From the NCBI RefSeq assembly GCF_001421745.1, contig NZ_LMKW01000011.1:310001-374000 (forward strand): 64,000 nucleotides of DNA. The letters are read 5' to 3'. Below the pieces are notes generated by a model. It searched no databases, was not told where the DNA came from, and saw nothing but the letters and a program-made list of their open reading frames with translations. This DNA comes from Sphingomonas sp. Leaf230 (GTDB lineage Bacteria > Pseudomonadota > Alphaproteobacteria > Sphingomonadales > Sphingomonadaceae). The translations under genes were made by a program, and so were the position numbers. How positions within the stretch are numbered: the stretch's first letter is position 1; each line of letters starts with the position of its first letter. Shown here piece by piece: positions 51,834-59,817 of the stretch.

Positions 51834-52640
51834 TCAGTGTGACCCGATCCGCCCCCGACGCAGCGCCCCCTGCTCCAGTCGCTGCAAGAGCGTCTCGATC
51901 GTCGGCGGCGTAGTCGGCTCGGCCTGCGCACGCAAAGGCCGGGCGATCGGCGTCGGCGCGCTGACCTCCTCCACCGTTTGCGACGTTTCGACGACCGGCG
52001 CCTCGACCGGCTTCGGCACGGGCGCAGTCACGAACGTGTCCGCCTCGGCGGTCGGCGACATTTCGATCACCGGCGCGACCATCGTCGGGGGTGTCAACGG
52101 CGCGACCGGCCGGGCAGGCTCCATCGGCACCGGCCGCATCGCCTTCGGATCATAGGCGGCGAGCGGCAGGTCGAGGTCGGCGGGAATGGTCCGCTCATCG
52201 CGCGCGGCCCCATCGACCGACCCCGCAACGCCGACCTCCATCAAGGGCGTACCGAGATCGGCCGCAGACATAGGCTTGCGCGGTGGCGCGTCGGGATGCG
52301 CGTCGGCGCGGCGGATCACCGGCACGCCGTCTTCCCGCGGTCGCGCACCGGCAAACACCCCACCCGGCCCGAACAGCAAATACAGCGACGACCACAGGAT
52401 CGCCGCGACCAACGCCCCCGCCCCCAGCGCGAGGATCGCGCGCGCAGTCGCACCGAGCGGTGGCGCCGCCATCGGGATAAGCGCCGCTATACCCGTGTCC
52501 GACACTAGCGCCTCCAGCGCATCGCCCGACGACAGCATCACGCCCACCGCCGCGATCACGCCCCCGGCAATCGCACCGACGATCGGCACCAGACGATTCA
52601 GATTGCCACGCTGCAAAGTCCGAAGAGCAAACTCTGCCAT
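51834..52640 (-). CDS. Hypothetical membrane-anchored Pro/Ala-rich protein
   Basis: Not recognised. A 268-residue protein with two N-terminal hydrophobic segments (LVPIVGAIAGGVIAAVGVML; AILALGAGALVAAILWSSLYLL), then a long Pro-, Ala-, Val-rich, probably disordered region (residues 100-240, e.g. APVPKPVEAPVVETSQTVEE) and a helical end IETLLQRLEQGALRRGR. Its ATG abuts the glycosyltransferase stop (1-bp overlap), suggesting co-transcription with the polysaccharide gene. Confidence 0.7.
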   Translation of the reverse strand: MAEFALRTLQRGNLNRLVPIVGAIAGGVIAAVGVMLSSGDALEALVSDTGIAALIPMAAPPLGATARAILALGAGALVAAILWSSLYLLFGPGGVFAGARPREDGVPVIRRADAHPDAPPRKPMSAADLGTPLMEVGVAGSVDGAARDERTIPADLDLPLAAYDPKAMRPVPMEPARPVAPLTPPTMVAPVIEMSPTAEADTFVTAPVPKPVEAPVVETSQTVEEVSAPTPIARPLRAQAEPTTPPTIETLLQRLEQGALRRGRIGSH

Positions 52641-53848
52641 TAGTTTTCCCGCACCGCGGCCGCGATCAGCCGTTCATAGACCGGAGCATAACGGCGAATG
52701 TTTGACGACCAGTTACGCTCTTCCTGAACGAAAGCACGCCCCCGTGCACGCCGTTCGTCCCACCCCGAGCGATCCGCGAACATCCCCGCCAGCGCATCCG
52801 CGATGGCCTGCGGCTCGTCGGGCGGAAACAGCGTGCCCGTATCGCCGTCGCGGATCAGTTCGCGGTGCCCGCCGACATCCGACGCCGCGACCAGCCGCCC
52901 CTGCGCCATCGCCTCCAGCGGCTTCAGCGGCGTGACCAGATCGGTCAGGCGCATTCTCTTACGTGGATAGGCGAGGATGTCGACCAGCCCGTAATAGCGC
53001 TCGACCTCCTGATGTGGGACGCGCCCGACGAAGCGGATCGCATCCGCCACCGGCGATGCCTGTGCCTGCGCGCGCAACGCCGCCTCCATCGGCCCACCGC
53101 CGACCAGCACCAGCCGCGCCTTGGGACGCGCAGCGACCAGCGCGGGCATCGCTGCGATCAGGTCATCGAGCCCTTCATAATCGTAGAAGCTGCCGATGAA
53201 CCCGACGACGTCGGCACCGTCGAGCCCCAGCTCAGCCCCAAGCGCATCGTCACGCGGCGGCGCGTTGCCGAACAGGTCGAGGTCGACGCCGTTGGGCGAG
53301 ACCATGATCTTGTCCCCGGAGATTCCCCGCGCGATCAGGTCGCCCCGCAGGCCCTCACAGATCACCGCAACCGCATCCGCGCGCCGCACCGCCCACGTCT
53401 CCAGCGCCCGCGTCGCCCGATACCGCAACGATGTCGCCGTGCCCGTCCCGTTGCCGACCGCCGCATCCTCCCAGAATGCGCGGATCTCGTACACCAAGGG
53501 CAGCTTGCGTTTCCGCGCGACGATCAACGCGGCGAGCGCATCGATCACCGGCGAATGCGCGTGGAGGATGTCGGGCTTGAAGGCATCGACCGCCGCCTCG
53601 ATCCGCTTGGCGAACGCCGCGATCCCGACGACCTCGCCGACCGGCCCCGGCTTCAAGCCCGCATCCGTACGGTGGAAGGTCAGCCCGTCGACCGACTCAA
53701 CCGAAGCAGGCGCGACACCATGCCGCGGGCCGGTTACCGCAGCGACGGTCCAGCCGAGCGCCTCCTGCGCCTTGAGGATCGCCCGCGTGCGGAACGTGTA
53801 GCCACTTTGCAGCGGCAGGCCATGATCGAGGATATGAAGGATACGCAT
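52640..53848 (-). CDS. Exosortase-A-associated family 4 glycosyltransferase
   Basis: GT-B glycosyltransferase of 402 residues; expected to add a sugar from a nucleotide-sugar donor in exopolysaccharide synthesis. The start MRILHILDHGLPLQSGYTFR is the signature of the exosortase-A-system glycosyltransferase group. FIGSFYDYEGLDDLIAAMP and the donor-site E-x7-E region (TPLKPLEAMAQGRLVAASDVG) are present. ATG 53848. Divergent from the small membrane protein and ligase genes, with 100 bp between. The exosortase gene itself is not in the window. Confidence 0.88.
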   Translation of the reverse strand: MRILHILDHGLPLQSGYTFRTRAILKAQEALGWTVAAVTGPRHGVAPASVESVDGLTFHRTDAGLKPGPVGEVVGIAAFAKRIEAAVDAFKPDILHAHSPVIDALAALIVARKRKLPLVYEIRAFWEDAAVGNGTGTATSLRYRATRALETWAVRRADAVAVICEGLRGDLIARGISGDKIMVSPNGVDLDLFGNAPPRDDALGAELGLDGADVVGFIGSFYDYEGLDDLIAAMPALVAARPKARLVLVGGGPMEAALRAQAQASPVADAIRFVGRVPHQEVERYYGLVDILAYPRKRMRLTDLVTPLKPLEAMAQGRLVAASDVGGHRELIRDGDTGTLFPPDEPQAIADALAGMFADRSGWDERRARGRAFVQEERNWSSNIRRYAPVYERLIAAAVREN

Positions 53849-53948
53849 CGTGGATGCCGTCTGCCACAGATCGCTTAACGGCGCGTCAACCGACTATACG
53901 TACAGACGATTCCGTGATGTCCGCATATTCGGAAAGGAGGCCGTACCC

Positions 53949-54104
53949 ATGATCGACAATCTCGCGCTCGGCCTCAGCCACGGGCTGATGATGCTCGCCG
54001 CGTTCCTGCTGCTCAAGCGGCCCGACCTCGATCGCGAGCCGAGCCCGCACGACACTTCGGATTCGAAGCGCAAGTCCACCGAGAAACCCCACCACGATGC
54101 GTGA
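53949..54104 (+). CDS. Small membrane protein, 51 residues
   Basis: A single hydrophobic helix (MIDNLALGLSHGLMMLAAFLLL) followed by a charged tail with many Asp, Lys and His. AAAGGAGG eight bases before ATG 53949 is the strongest ribosome site in the region, and the stop lies 8 bp inside the next gene, so it is a real, coupled gene. It may be an accessory of the following O-antigen-ligase-like protein; no family recognised. Confidence 0.72.
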   Translation: MIDNLALGLSHGLMMLAAFLLLKRPDLDREPSPHDTSDSKRKSTEKPHHDA

Positions 54105-55440
54105 CCTCGCGTTCATCGCGTTCCTGCTCGCGTTCTTCGGAATGGGGTTCAAGCGGCCGTTCCTGCTCGTGCTCGTCTATGTCTATATCGACATCGTATC
54201 GCCGCAGCGGCTTACCTACCTGCTACTCAACAGCGTGCCGATCTCGCTGATCGCGGTCGCGCTGGCGGTCGGCGGGTGGATCCTCGCCGACGACAAGCGC
54301 GACACGCGCGTCGGTGGGCGACAGGTGCTAATCGTGCTTCTGCTGCTCTATTGCTGGGGCACGACGATCGCCGCGGACTTCCCGGTCGAGGCCAAGGAGA
54401 AATGGGACTGGGTGTGGAAGGCGCTCGCCTTCGCCGCCTTCCTCCCCCTGACACTGCGCACGCGCGTCCGGATCGAGGCGTTGCTGCTGTTCATGATCCT
54501 CGCCGCATCGTCGATCATCGTCGTCGGCGGCATCAAGACGATCGCCAGCGGCGGCGGCGGTTACGGTCAGTTGAACCTGATGGTCGACAATAATTCAGGC
54601 CTGTACGAGGGCAGCACGATCAGCGCGGTGGCGATCGCGATCGTCCCGATCATCGTCTGGTTCATACATCACGGGACGATCTTCAGGCCGGACTGGCGGG
54701 TGAAGGCCTATTGCCTCGCGCTCGTCTTCGCCTGCCTGCTGATCCCGGTCGGCACGTCGACGCGCACCGGATTGCTGTGCATCGGCCTGCTTGCGCTGTT
54801 GTCGATCCGCAACGTGAAGCGCAAGGTCGCGTATCTGGCGATGCTCGGCGTGCTGGGGCTGGCAGCGATCCCGTTCCTGCCCTCGACCTTCACCAACCGC
54901 ATGAACACCATCAAGACCTATGACGCGGACGAGTCCGCCTCGACGCGGCTCGCGGTATGGAAATGGACCATCGAATACGCGAAGGCGAACCCGTTCGGCG
55001 GGGGCTTCAACGCGTATCTGGGCAACCACATCCGCTACGATTTGAAGACCACGCCCGGCGCTGCCGAGGCCCCCAAGGTCGAGGTCGACAAGGCCCGCGC
55101 GTATCACAGCGCCTATTTCGAGATGCTCGGCGAGCAGGGCTATCCCGGCCTTGCGATATGGCTCGCGATCAACCTGATCGGCATCGTCCGCATGGAGCTC
55201 ATCCGTCGCCGCTACCGCGATCCGGACGGGGAATTTGCCTGGGCCGGACCGCTCGCAGCCGCGCTGCAAAGCGGACACATCGTCTACCTGCTCGGCGCAG
55301 GGTTCATCGCGATCGCGTTCCAGCCGTTCATCTACATGCTCATCGGCGCGCAGATAGGTCTCGACACGTATCTGGCGCGCAAACAAAGCGAACAGTCGTT
55401 CCGGCCGATGCGCCGCCGTGCCGTGCCATCTCCAGCATGA
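54097..55440 (+). CDS. Exosortase-A-associated O-glycosylation ligase / polymerase (Wzy-like)
   Basis: A 447-residue polytopic membrane protein with about ten helices. FKRPFLLVLVYVYIDIVSPQ near the start, GGGGYGQLNLMVDNNSGLYE in the large periplasmic loop region, PVGTSTRTGLLC and YHSAYFEMLGEQGYPGL are hallmarks of the exosortase-A-associated ligase family. It probably polymerises or transfers polysaccharide units at the periplasmic face. Overlaps the 51-residue gene by 8 bp and the acyltransferase by 4 bp. Confidence 0.9.
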   Translation: MRDLAFIAFLLAFFGMGFKRPFLLVLVYVYIDIVSPQRLTYLLLNSVPISLIAVALAVGGWILADDKRDTRVGGRQVLIVLLLLYCWGTTIAADFPVEAKEKWDWVWKALAFAAFLPLTLRTRVRIEALLLFMILAASSIIVVGGIKTIASGGGGYGQLNLMVDNNSGLYEGSTISAVAIAIVPIIVWFIHHGTIFRPDWRVKAYCLALVFACLLIPVGTSTRTGLLCIGLLALLSIRNVKRKVAYLAMLGVLGLAAIPFLPSTFTNRMNTIKTYDADESASTRLAVWKWTIEYAKANPFGGGFNAYLGNHIRYDLKTTPGAAEAPKVEVDKARAYHSAYFEMLGEQGYPGLAIWLAINLIGIVRMELIRRRYRDPDGEFAWAGPLAAALQSGHIVYLLGAGFIAIAFQPFIYMLIGAQIGLDTYLARKQSEQSFRPMRRRAVPSPA

Positions 55441-56492
55441 CGGATCGCACACCGGTTCACGAATTGCGCGCGCTGACCGGCGTGCGCGGGATCGCCGCAT
55501 GGTTCGTCGTCTTCTATCACATCCGCCTGTCGATCGCGGGGCTGCCCAGCGGTGTGCGCGACGTCTTCGCCAAAGGTTATCTGGCGGTCGATTTCTTCTT
55601 CCTGCTGTCCGGCTTTGTAATCTGGCTGACCTGGTCCGACCGCATTCGTACCGCCGGGGCCCATGACGGTGGGGCAAGCATTCCGCGCTTCCTGCAAAAA
55701 CGCATCGCCCGTATCTGGCCTCTGCATCTGGTCACGTTAGGCGGCGCCGTCGTATTGGCCCTGATGCTCCGCGCAACCGGCCGCAGCGATCCGCAGTTCG
55801 TCTTCCCGGAATTGCCGCTCCACATCCTGTTGATCCAGAACTGGGGCTTCACGCATCACCTCGCCTGGAACGACCCGGCTTGGTCGATCAGCGCCGAACT
55901 AGGTGCGTACCTGCTGTTTCCGTTGCTCGTGATGGCGGTGGACTGGCGGCGCTTGCCGAGCTGGGCGTTACTGGCAATTGCCGGCGGCTTCCTCGTCGGC
56001 CTGCACCTAGCGATGAATGCGCCGACGCTCGGCACCGACATCCCGCGCTACGGCCTCTTACGCTGCCTAGGGGAGTTCACCACGGGCAGCATCGTCTGCG
56101 CGTTGTGGTTGCGCTGGCGTGGCGTCTTGCGCGCCCCGGTATGGGCGACACTGGTGGCTGTGCTTTTCGCAGGAGGCTGGATCGCCGGCACGCCGGAAAC
56201 GCTGGCCGTTCCGGCACTATTTGCAGCGATCCTGCTGCTGCTGGCATTGACCGCCGACAAGCCCGGTAACCCGTTCGAACTGAGATGGACGCACTATCTC
56301 GGCGAGACTAGCTACGCGACCTATCTCAGCCACTTCATCTTATGGAAGGCGTTCAAACTCGTCTTAGTTGCTGACGCGACGGCGGTATCGCCTACGAAGA
56401 TCGCGCTCTATCTCGCAACAGTCCTGCTAGCCTCGATCGCCCTCTATCACCTAATAGAGCGCCCCGCTCAGCGCTGGCTCAACAGGCTCTAG
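55437..56492 (+). CDS. Acyltransferase 3 family membrane protein
   Basis: A 351-residue integral membrane O-acyltransferase (about ten helices). ELRALTGVRGIAAWFVVFYH at the N-terminus carries the catalytic histidine region, FLLSGFVIWL and RFLQKRIARIWPLHLVTL the conserved R-x10-H-type motif, and SYATYLSHFILWK the C-terminal signature. ATG 55437 overlaps the ligase stop (ATGA), so it probably acetylates the polysaccharide made by these genes. Acceptor sugar unknown. Confidence 0.88.
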   Translation: MTDRTPVHELRALTGVRGIAAWFVVFYHIRLSIAGLPSGVRDVFAKGYLAVDFFFLLSGFVIWLTWSDRIRTAGAHDGGASIPRFLQKRIARIWPLHLVTLGGAVVLALMLRATGRSDPQFVFPELPLHILLIQNWGFTHHLAWNDPAWSISAELGAYLLFPLLVMAVDWRRLPSWALLAIAGGFLVGLHLAMNAPTLGTDIPRYGLLRCLGEFTTGSIVCALWLRWRGVLRAPVWATLVAVLFAGGWIAGTPETLAVPALFAAILLLLALTADKPGNPFELRWTHYLGETSYATYLSHFILWKAFKLVLVADATAVSPTKIALYLATVLLASIALYHLIERPAQRWLNRL

Positions 56493-56500
56493 ACCGCCCC

Positions 56501-56561
56501 CCTTGTTTCCCCGCGAAGGCGGGGACCCAGTCTGGGCTGCCGCCTTCGCGGGAGAACAAGG
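56501..56561. repeat. 61-bp inverted repeat, type B (copy 2)
   Basis: CCTTGTTTCCCCGCGAAGGC and CCGCCTTCGCGGGAGAACAAGG-type arms around ACCCAGTCTGGG. Sits between the convergent acyltransferase and DJ-1/PfpI genes. Confidence 0.82.
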
Positions 56562-56579
56562 AAGAGCCGCCCTCGAGAA

Positions 56580-57143
56580 TCAGTCGACCGGCTCGTCCGC
56601 CAGTTCTTCCTCGAGCGCGTCGATGATCGCCTTGTTGAACGCGGGGATATCGTCCGGCTTGCGGCTCGTGATGAGGTTGCCGTCGACCACGACCTCCTCG
56701 TCCACCACATCCGCGCCCGCATTCTCCAGGTCCGTGCGGATCGACGGGAAGCTCGTCACGCGGCGACCGTCGATCACGTCCGCCTCGGCCAGCAGCCACG
56801 GGGCATGGCAGATCGCGGCGATGATCTTGCCGTCCTCCATGAACTCGGTGATAATCTCGATGGCGCGCTCTTCCTGGCGCATGGTGTCCGGGTTGGCGAC
56901 GCCGCCCGGCAGCACCAGCGCGTCGTAATCGTCGGTATCGACCTCATCGAGCGTCAGGTCGGGCGTTGCCGTCTCGGCCTTGTTGATGTCGCCCTTCATG
57001 CCCTGGATCGGGTCGGTCTTGATCGACGCGAGCGTCACTTTCGCACCCGCCGCCTCCAGCGCCTTGCGTGGTTCGAACAGTTCGACGGTCTCGAAACCAT
57101 CGGCAGCGAGCATCAATACGCGAGCTTGGGAAAGATCGGCCAT
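56580..57143 (-). CDS. DJ-1/PfpI family protein (type 1 glutamine amidotransferase-like)
   Basis: A 187-residue protein of the PfpI/YhbO group. The nucleophile cysteine in KIIAAICHAPWLLAEA (near residue 114) with its following His, the acid-elbow Glu in ADGFETVELFEPRKAL (near 18) and LVLPGGVANPD are intact. Members are proposed deglycases, glyoxalases or proteases active in stress. Very acidic C-terminus (ALEEELADEPVD). Divergent from topoisomerase IB (125-bp gap). Confidence 0.9.
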   Translation of the reverse strand: MADLSQARVLMLAADGFETVELFEPRKALEAAGAKVTLASIKTDPIQGMKGDINKAETATPDLTLDEVDTDDYDALVLPGGVANPDTMRQEERAIEIITEFMEDGKIIAAICHAPWLLAEADVIDGRRVTSFPSIRTDLENAGADVVDEEVVVDGNLITSRKPDDIPAFNKAIIDALEEELADEPVD

Positions 57144-57268
57144 GTCATGTCTCCAGTGAAATCCCGTGTCCCCTCAACACCGCGCTGCGCCCGTCGTTCC
57201 GGAACGATGCGCCTTGCCGAACATTTGCAGAGATAGTCAGAATCAGACGCCCCCAAGGGACCACTGCA

Positions 57269-58282
57269 TTGCCCACCAAGATCGTGTATTCCGACGACTC
57301 CAAGCCCGGCATCACCCGCAAGAAAATGCGGAACGGTTGGGGCTATTGGGATGCCAAAGGCGAACGCATCACCGACCGCGACGAGATCGACCGGCTGAAC
57401 GCGGTCGGCCTGCCCCCCGCCTACCGCGACGCCTGGTTCTGCCCAAAGCCCAACGGCCATATCCAGGCGGTCGGCTGGGACGAGAAGGGGCGTAAGCAAT
57501 ACCGCTATCACCTCGGTTTCCGCGAAGCGCAGGAGGCCGCCAAATACGAGCGTTGCGCCGATTTCGGCCACGCCCTCCCCAAGATCCGCAAGGCGGTCGA
57601 GGCCGACCTTCGCAAACGCTCGCTGACCCGCGAACGCGCCGTCGCGGCGGTCATCCGCCTGCTCGACGGCGGCCATATCCGCATTGGTAACGAAGCCTAT
57701 GCCGAAGCAAACGAGAGCTTCGGCGCCACCACGTTGCGCAAGCGCCACGGCGAAGTGAAGGGCTCGACGCTGAAACTCCAGTACAAGGGCAAGTCCGGCA
57801 AGATGCGGACGCTGAGGATCACCGACCGCTCGCTCAGCAGCTTCGTCAAGAAATGCCAGGACCTCGACGAACAGCACCTGTTCGCCTGGCTCGACGATGC
57901 CGGCGTCGCGCACCCGGTCACCTCGACCGACGTGAACTGCTACATCCGCGATGTCACCGGCACCGATTTCACCGCCAAGAACTTCCGCACCTGGGCCGCT
58001 AGCGTCGCCGCGTTCGAGGCGCTTGCGTCCGCCGAACGCGACCTCAGCCTTAAGTCGATGCTCGAACCCGTCGTCGCGCGGCTAGGCAACACCCACGCCA
58101 TCGCGCGGAAGAGCTATGTTCACCCGTCGCTGATCGCGCTGGTGAAAACCGGTCAGTCGACCTTCCGCAAGGCGCTCCGCCTCCCCCGCGCCAAGCGCTA
58201 CCTAAGCCGTGAGGAATGTGGCCTGATCACCTTCCTCGAAGCCGGCACCCCCGCCCTTGCAACGATCGCAAAAGCGGCCTGA
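57269..58282 (+). CDS. Type IB DNA topoisomerase
   Basis: A 337-residue poxvirus-like topoisomerase IB that relaxes supercoils through a 3'-phosphotyrosine. Active-site Tyr283 in IARKSYVHPSLI and the KNFRTWAASVAAF (Arg, catalytic core) and HIRIGNEAYAEANESFGATT motifs are all present, and the N-terminal beta domain (YSDDSKPGITRKKMRNGWGY). TTG 57269 is the likely start, with AGGGA seven bases upstream; an ATG-started frame extends upstream into the divergent promoter. MscS follows after 11 bp on the same strand. Confidence 0.9.
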   Translation: MPTKIVYSDDSKPGITRKKMRNGWGYWDAKGERITDRDEIDRLNAVGLPPAYRDAWFCPKPNGHIQAVGWDEKGRKQYRYHLGFREAQEAAKYERCADFGHALPKIRKAVEADLRKRSLTRERAVAAVIRLLDGGHIRIGNEAYAEANESFGATTLRKRHGEVKGSTLKLQYKGKSGKMRTLRITDRSLSSFVKKCQDLDEQHLFAWLDDAGVAHPVTSTDVNCYIRDVTGTDFTAKNFRTWAASVAAFEALASAERDLSLKSMLEPVVARLGNTHAIARKSYVHPSLIALVKTGQSTFRKALRLPRAKRYLSREECGLITFLEAGTPALATIAKAA

Positions 58283-58293
58283 CGAGTATTCCC

Positions 58294-59463
58294 ATGTCCA
58301 ATTCCACTGCTGCCGCCAAGCAACCGATCTTCGACGCGGGCGACGTCGGTAACCAAGCCCAGGGCTTCGTCACTGCCAGCGTCGCGTGGGTGCAGGCCTA
58401 TTGGCTCCAGATCCTGATCGCGTTCGGGATCGGCGCTGTGATCGTCGTCGCGCTCCACACCGCGCGCCGCTTCGGCAGCAAGCTCTGCGAACGTCCGCGC
58501 GCGCTCAACGGCTGGGGCATCGTCGTCGGGAAGGCGATCGCACGGACCGGCAATTTCTTCATCGTCATGCTCGCCGCCAAGCTGGTCGCGGGATACTCCG
58601 CCGCCCCCGGCGAGGTCGCGACGACGATCAACTTCCTCTTCACCGTCGCCGCAGTGTTCCAGGCCGCGGTGTGGGTGCGCGAGATCATCCTCGGCGCGAT
58701 CGAGCACCGCACGCAGTCCGAACATTATTCAGGTGAAGCGCTGCTCTCGGCGATGGGCCTGATCCGCCTGCTCGTCACCTTCGTGGTGTTCGCGGTCGCG
58801 CTGGTCGTCGTCCTCGACAATCTCGGCGTCAACGTCACCGGCCTCGTCGCGGGTCTCGGCGTCGGCGGCATCGCGATCGGCCTGGCGGCACAAGGCATCT
58901 TCGCCGACCTGTTCGCCGCGCTCGCGATCATCTTCGACCGCCCGTTCCGCCGCGGCGATTCGATCAGCTACGACACCGCCTCGGGCAGCGTCGAGGCGAT
59001 CGGCCTCAAATCGACGCGCATCCGCGGCATCGACGGCGAGGAGCGCGTGATCTCGAACAAGAACCTCCTCAACAAGGAGATCCTCAACAACACGCAACGC
59101 AACCACCGCCGCGCGAAGTTCGTCATCGGCGTCACCTATTCGACGCCCCCGGAAGTCTGCTCGCAGGTCCCCGCGATGCTGAAGGAGATCGTCGAGGCCA
59201 ACGACAAGATCTTCATCCGCGCCGGCTTCACCGGCTTCGGCGCGTCGAGCCTGGATTTCGAGGTGCAGTTCGATAGCAAGGGGCCGGATTATGCCAGCTT
59301 CTACGACGGTCGGACGGCGGTGGGGATCGCTATCCTGAAGCGGTTCAACGACGAGAAGATCGAGATCGCCTTCCCAACCCAGGTGAATATGATGGCCGCA
59401 CCGGATGGCTCGGTGGTGATGCCGTATCCTGAGGGGCGACGGGCGGAGGCAACGCCCGCCTGA
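58294..59463 (+). CDS. Mechanosensitive ion channel (MscS family)
   Basis: A 389-residue membrane channel. Three to five N-terminal helices, then the pore helix GLVAGLGVGGIAIGLAAQGI and the conserved FADLFAALAIIFDRPFRRGD segment leading into the cytosolic beta and alpha/beta domains (STRIRGIDGEERVISNKNLL). It protects against osmotic downshift. ATG 58294; probably co-transcribed with the topoisomerase gene 11 bp upstream. Confidence 0.92.
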   Translation: MSNSTAAAKQPIFDAGDVGNQAQGFVTASVAWVQAYWLQILIAFGIGAVIVVALHTARRFGSKLCERPRALNGWGIVVGKAIARTGNFFIVMLAAKLVAGYSAAPGEVATTINFLFTVAAVFQAAVWVREIILGAIEHRTQSEHYSGEALLSAMGLIRLLVTFVVFAVALVVVLDNLGVNVTGLVAGLGVGGIAIGLAAQGIFADLFAALAIIFDRPFRRGDSISYDTASGSVEAIGLKSTRIRGIDGEERVISNKNLLNKEILNNTQRNHRRAKFVIGVTYSTPPEVCSQVPAMLKEIVEANDKIFIRAGFTGFGASSLDFEVQFDSKGPDYASFYDGRTAVGIAILKRFNDEKIEIAFPTQVNMMAAPDGSVVMPYPEGRRAEATPA

Positions 59464-59532
59464 TTATCCACCCGGTAGCTCGTCGTCTTCGCCTTCGGAT
59501 ATGTACGCGCCGGTTAGGGCAGCCCTACCCTA

Positions 59533-59593
59533 CCTTGTTCTCCCTCGAAGGCGGGAGCCCAGTCTGGGTCCCCGCCTTCGCGGGGGAAACAAT
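59533..59593. repeat. 61-bp inverted repeat, type B (copy 3)
   Basis: CCTTGTTCTCCCTCGAAGGC and CCGCCTTCGCGGGGGAAACA arms around AGCCCAGTCTGGGT. With the type C copy at 59666-59772 it makes up most of the 354-bp gene-free stretch 59464-59817 between the convergent MscS and putA genes; I see no gene there. Confidence 0.8.
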
Positions 59594-59665
59594 GCTTGCT
59601 AGAATACCGTGAAATCACGTCGGCCGAGACAAGCTGGACATAAAGAGCTCGCCGCCACGCCCCAA

Positions 59666-59772
59666 CACCTCCCCGGCGAAGGCCGGGGCCCAATTGGCGA
59701 GGTCGCAGTAACGAAGCGCGACGGTCGTCAGCACAGTTCCCCAATTGGACCCCGGCCTCCGCCGGGGAGGTG
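59666..59772. repeat. 107-bp inverted repeat, type C (copy 2)
   Basis: CACCTCCCCGGCGAAGGCCG at the left and CCGGCCTCCGCCGGGGAGGT at the right, with CCCAATTGG and CCAATTGGA inside, and GGTCGCAGTAACG in the middle (reverse of the copy at 45717-45820). No coding content. Confidence 0.82.
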
Positions 59773-59817
59773 CTCGACAAGTGACCCACGCGTAGGCCGT
59801 GTCCGGTTGAGGAGAGG

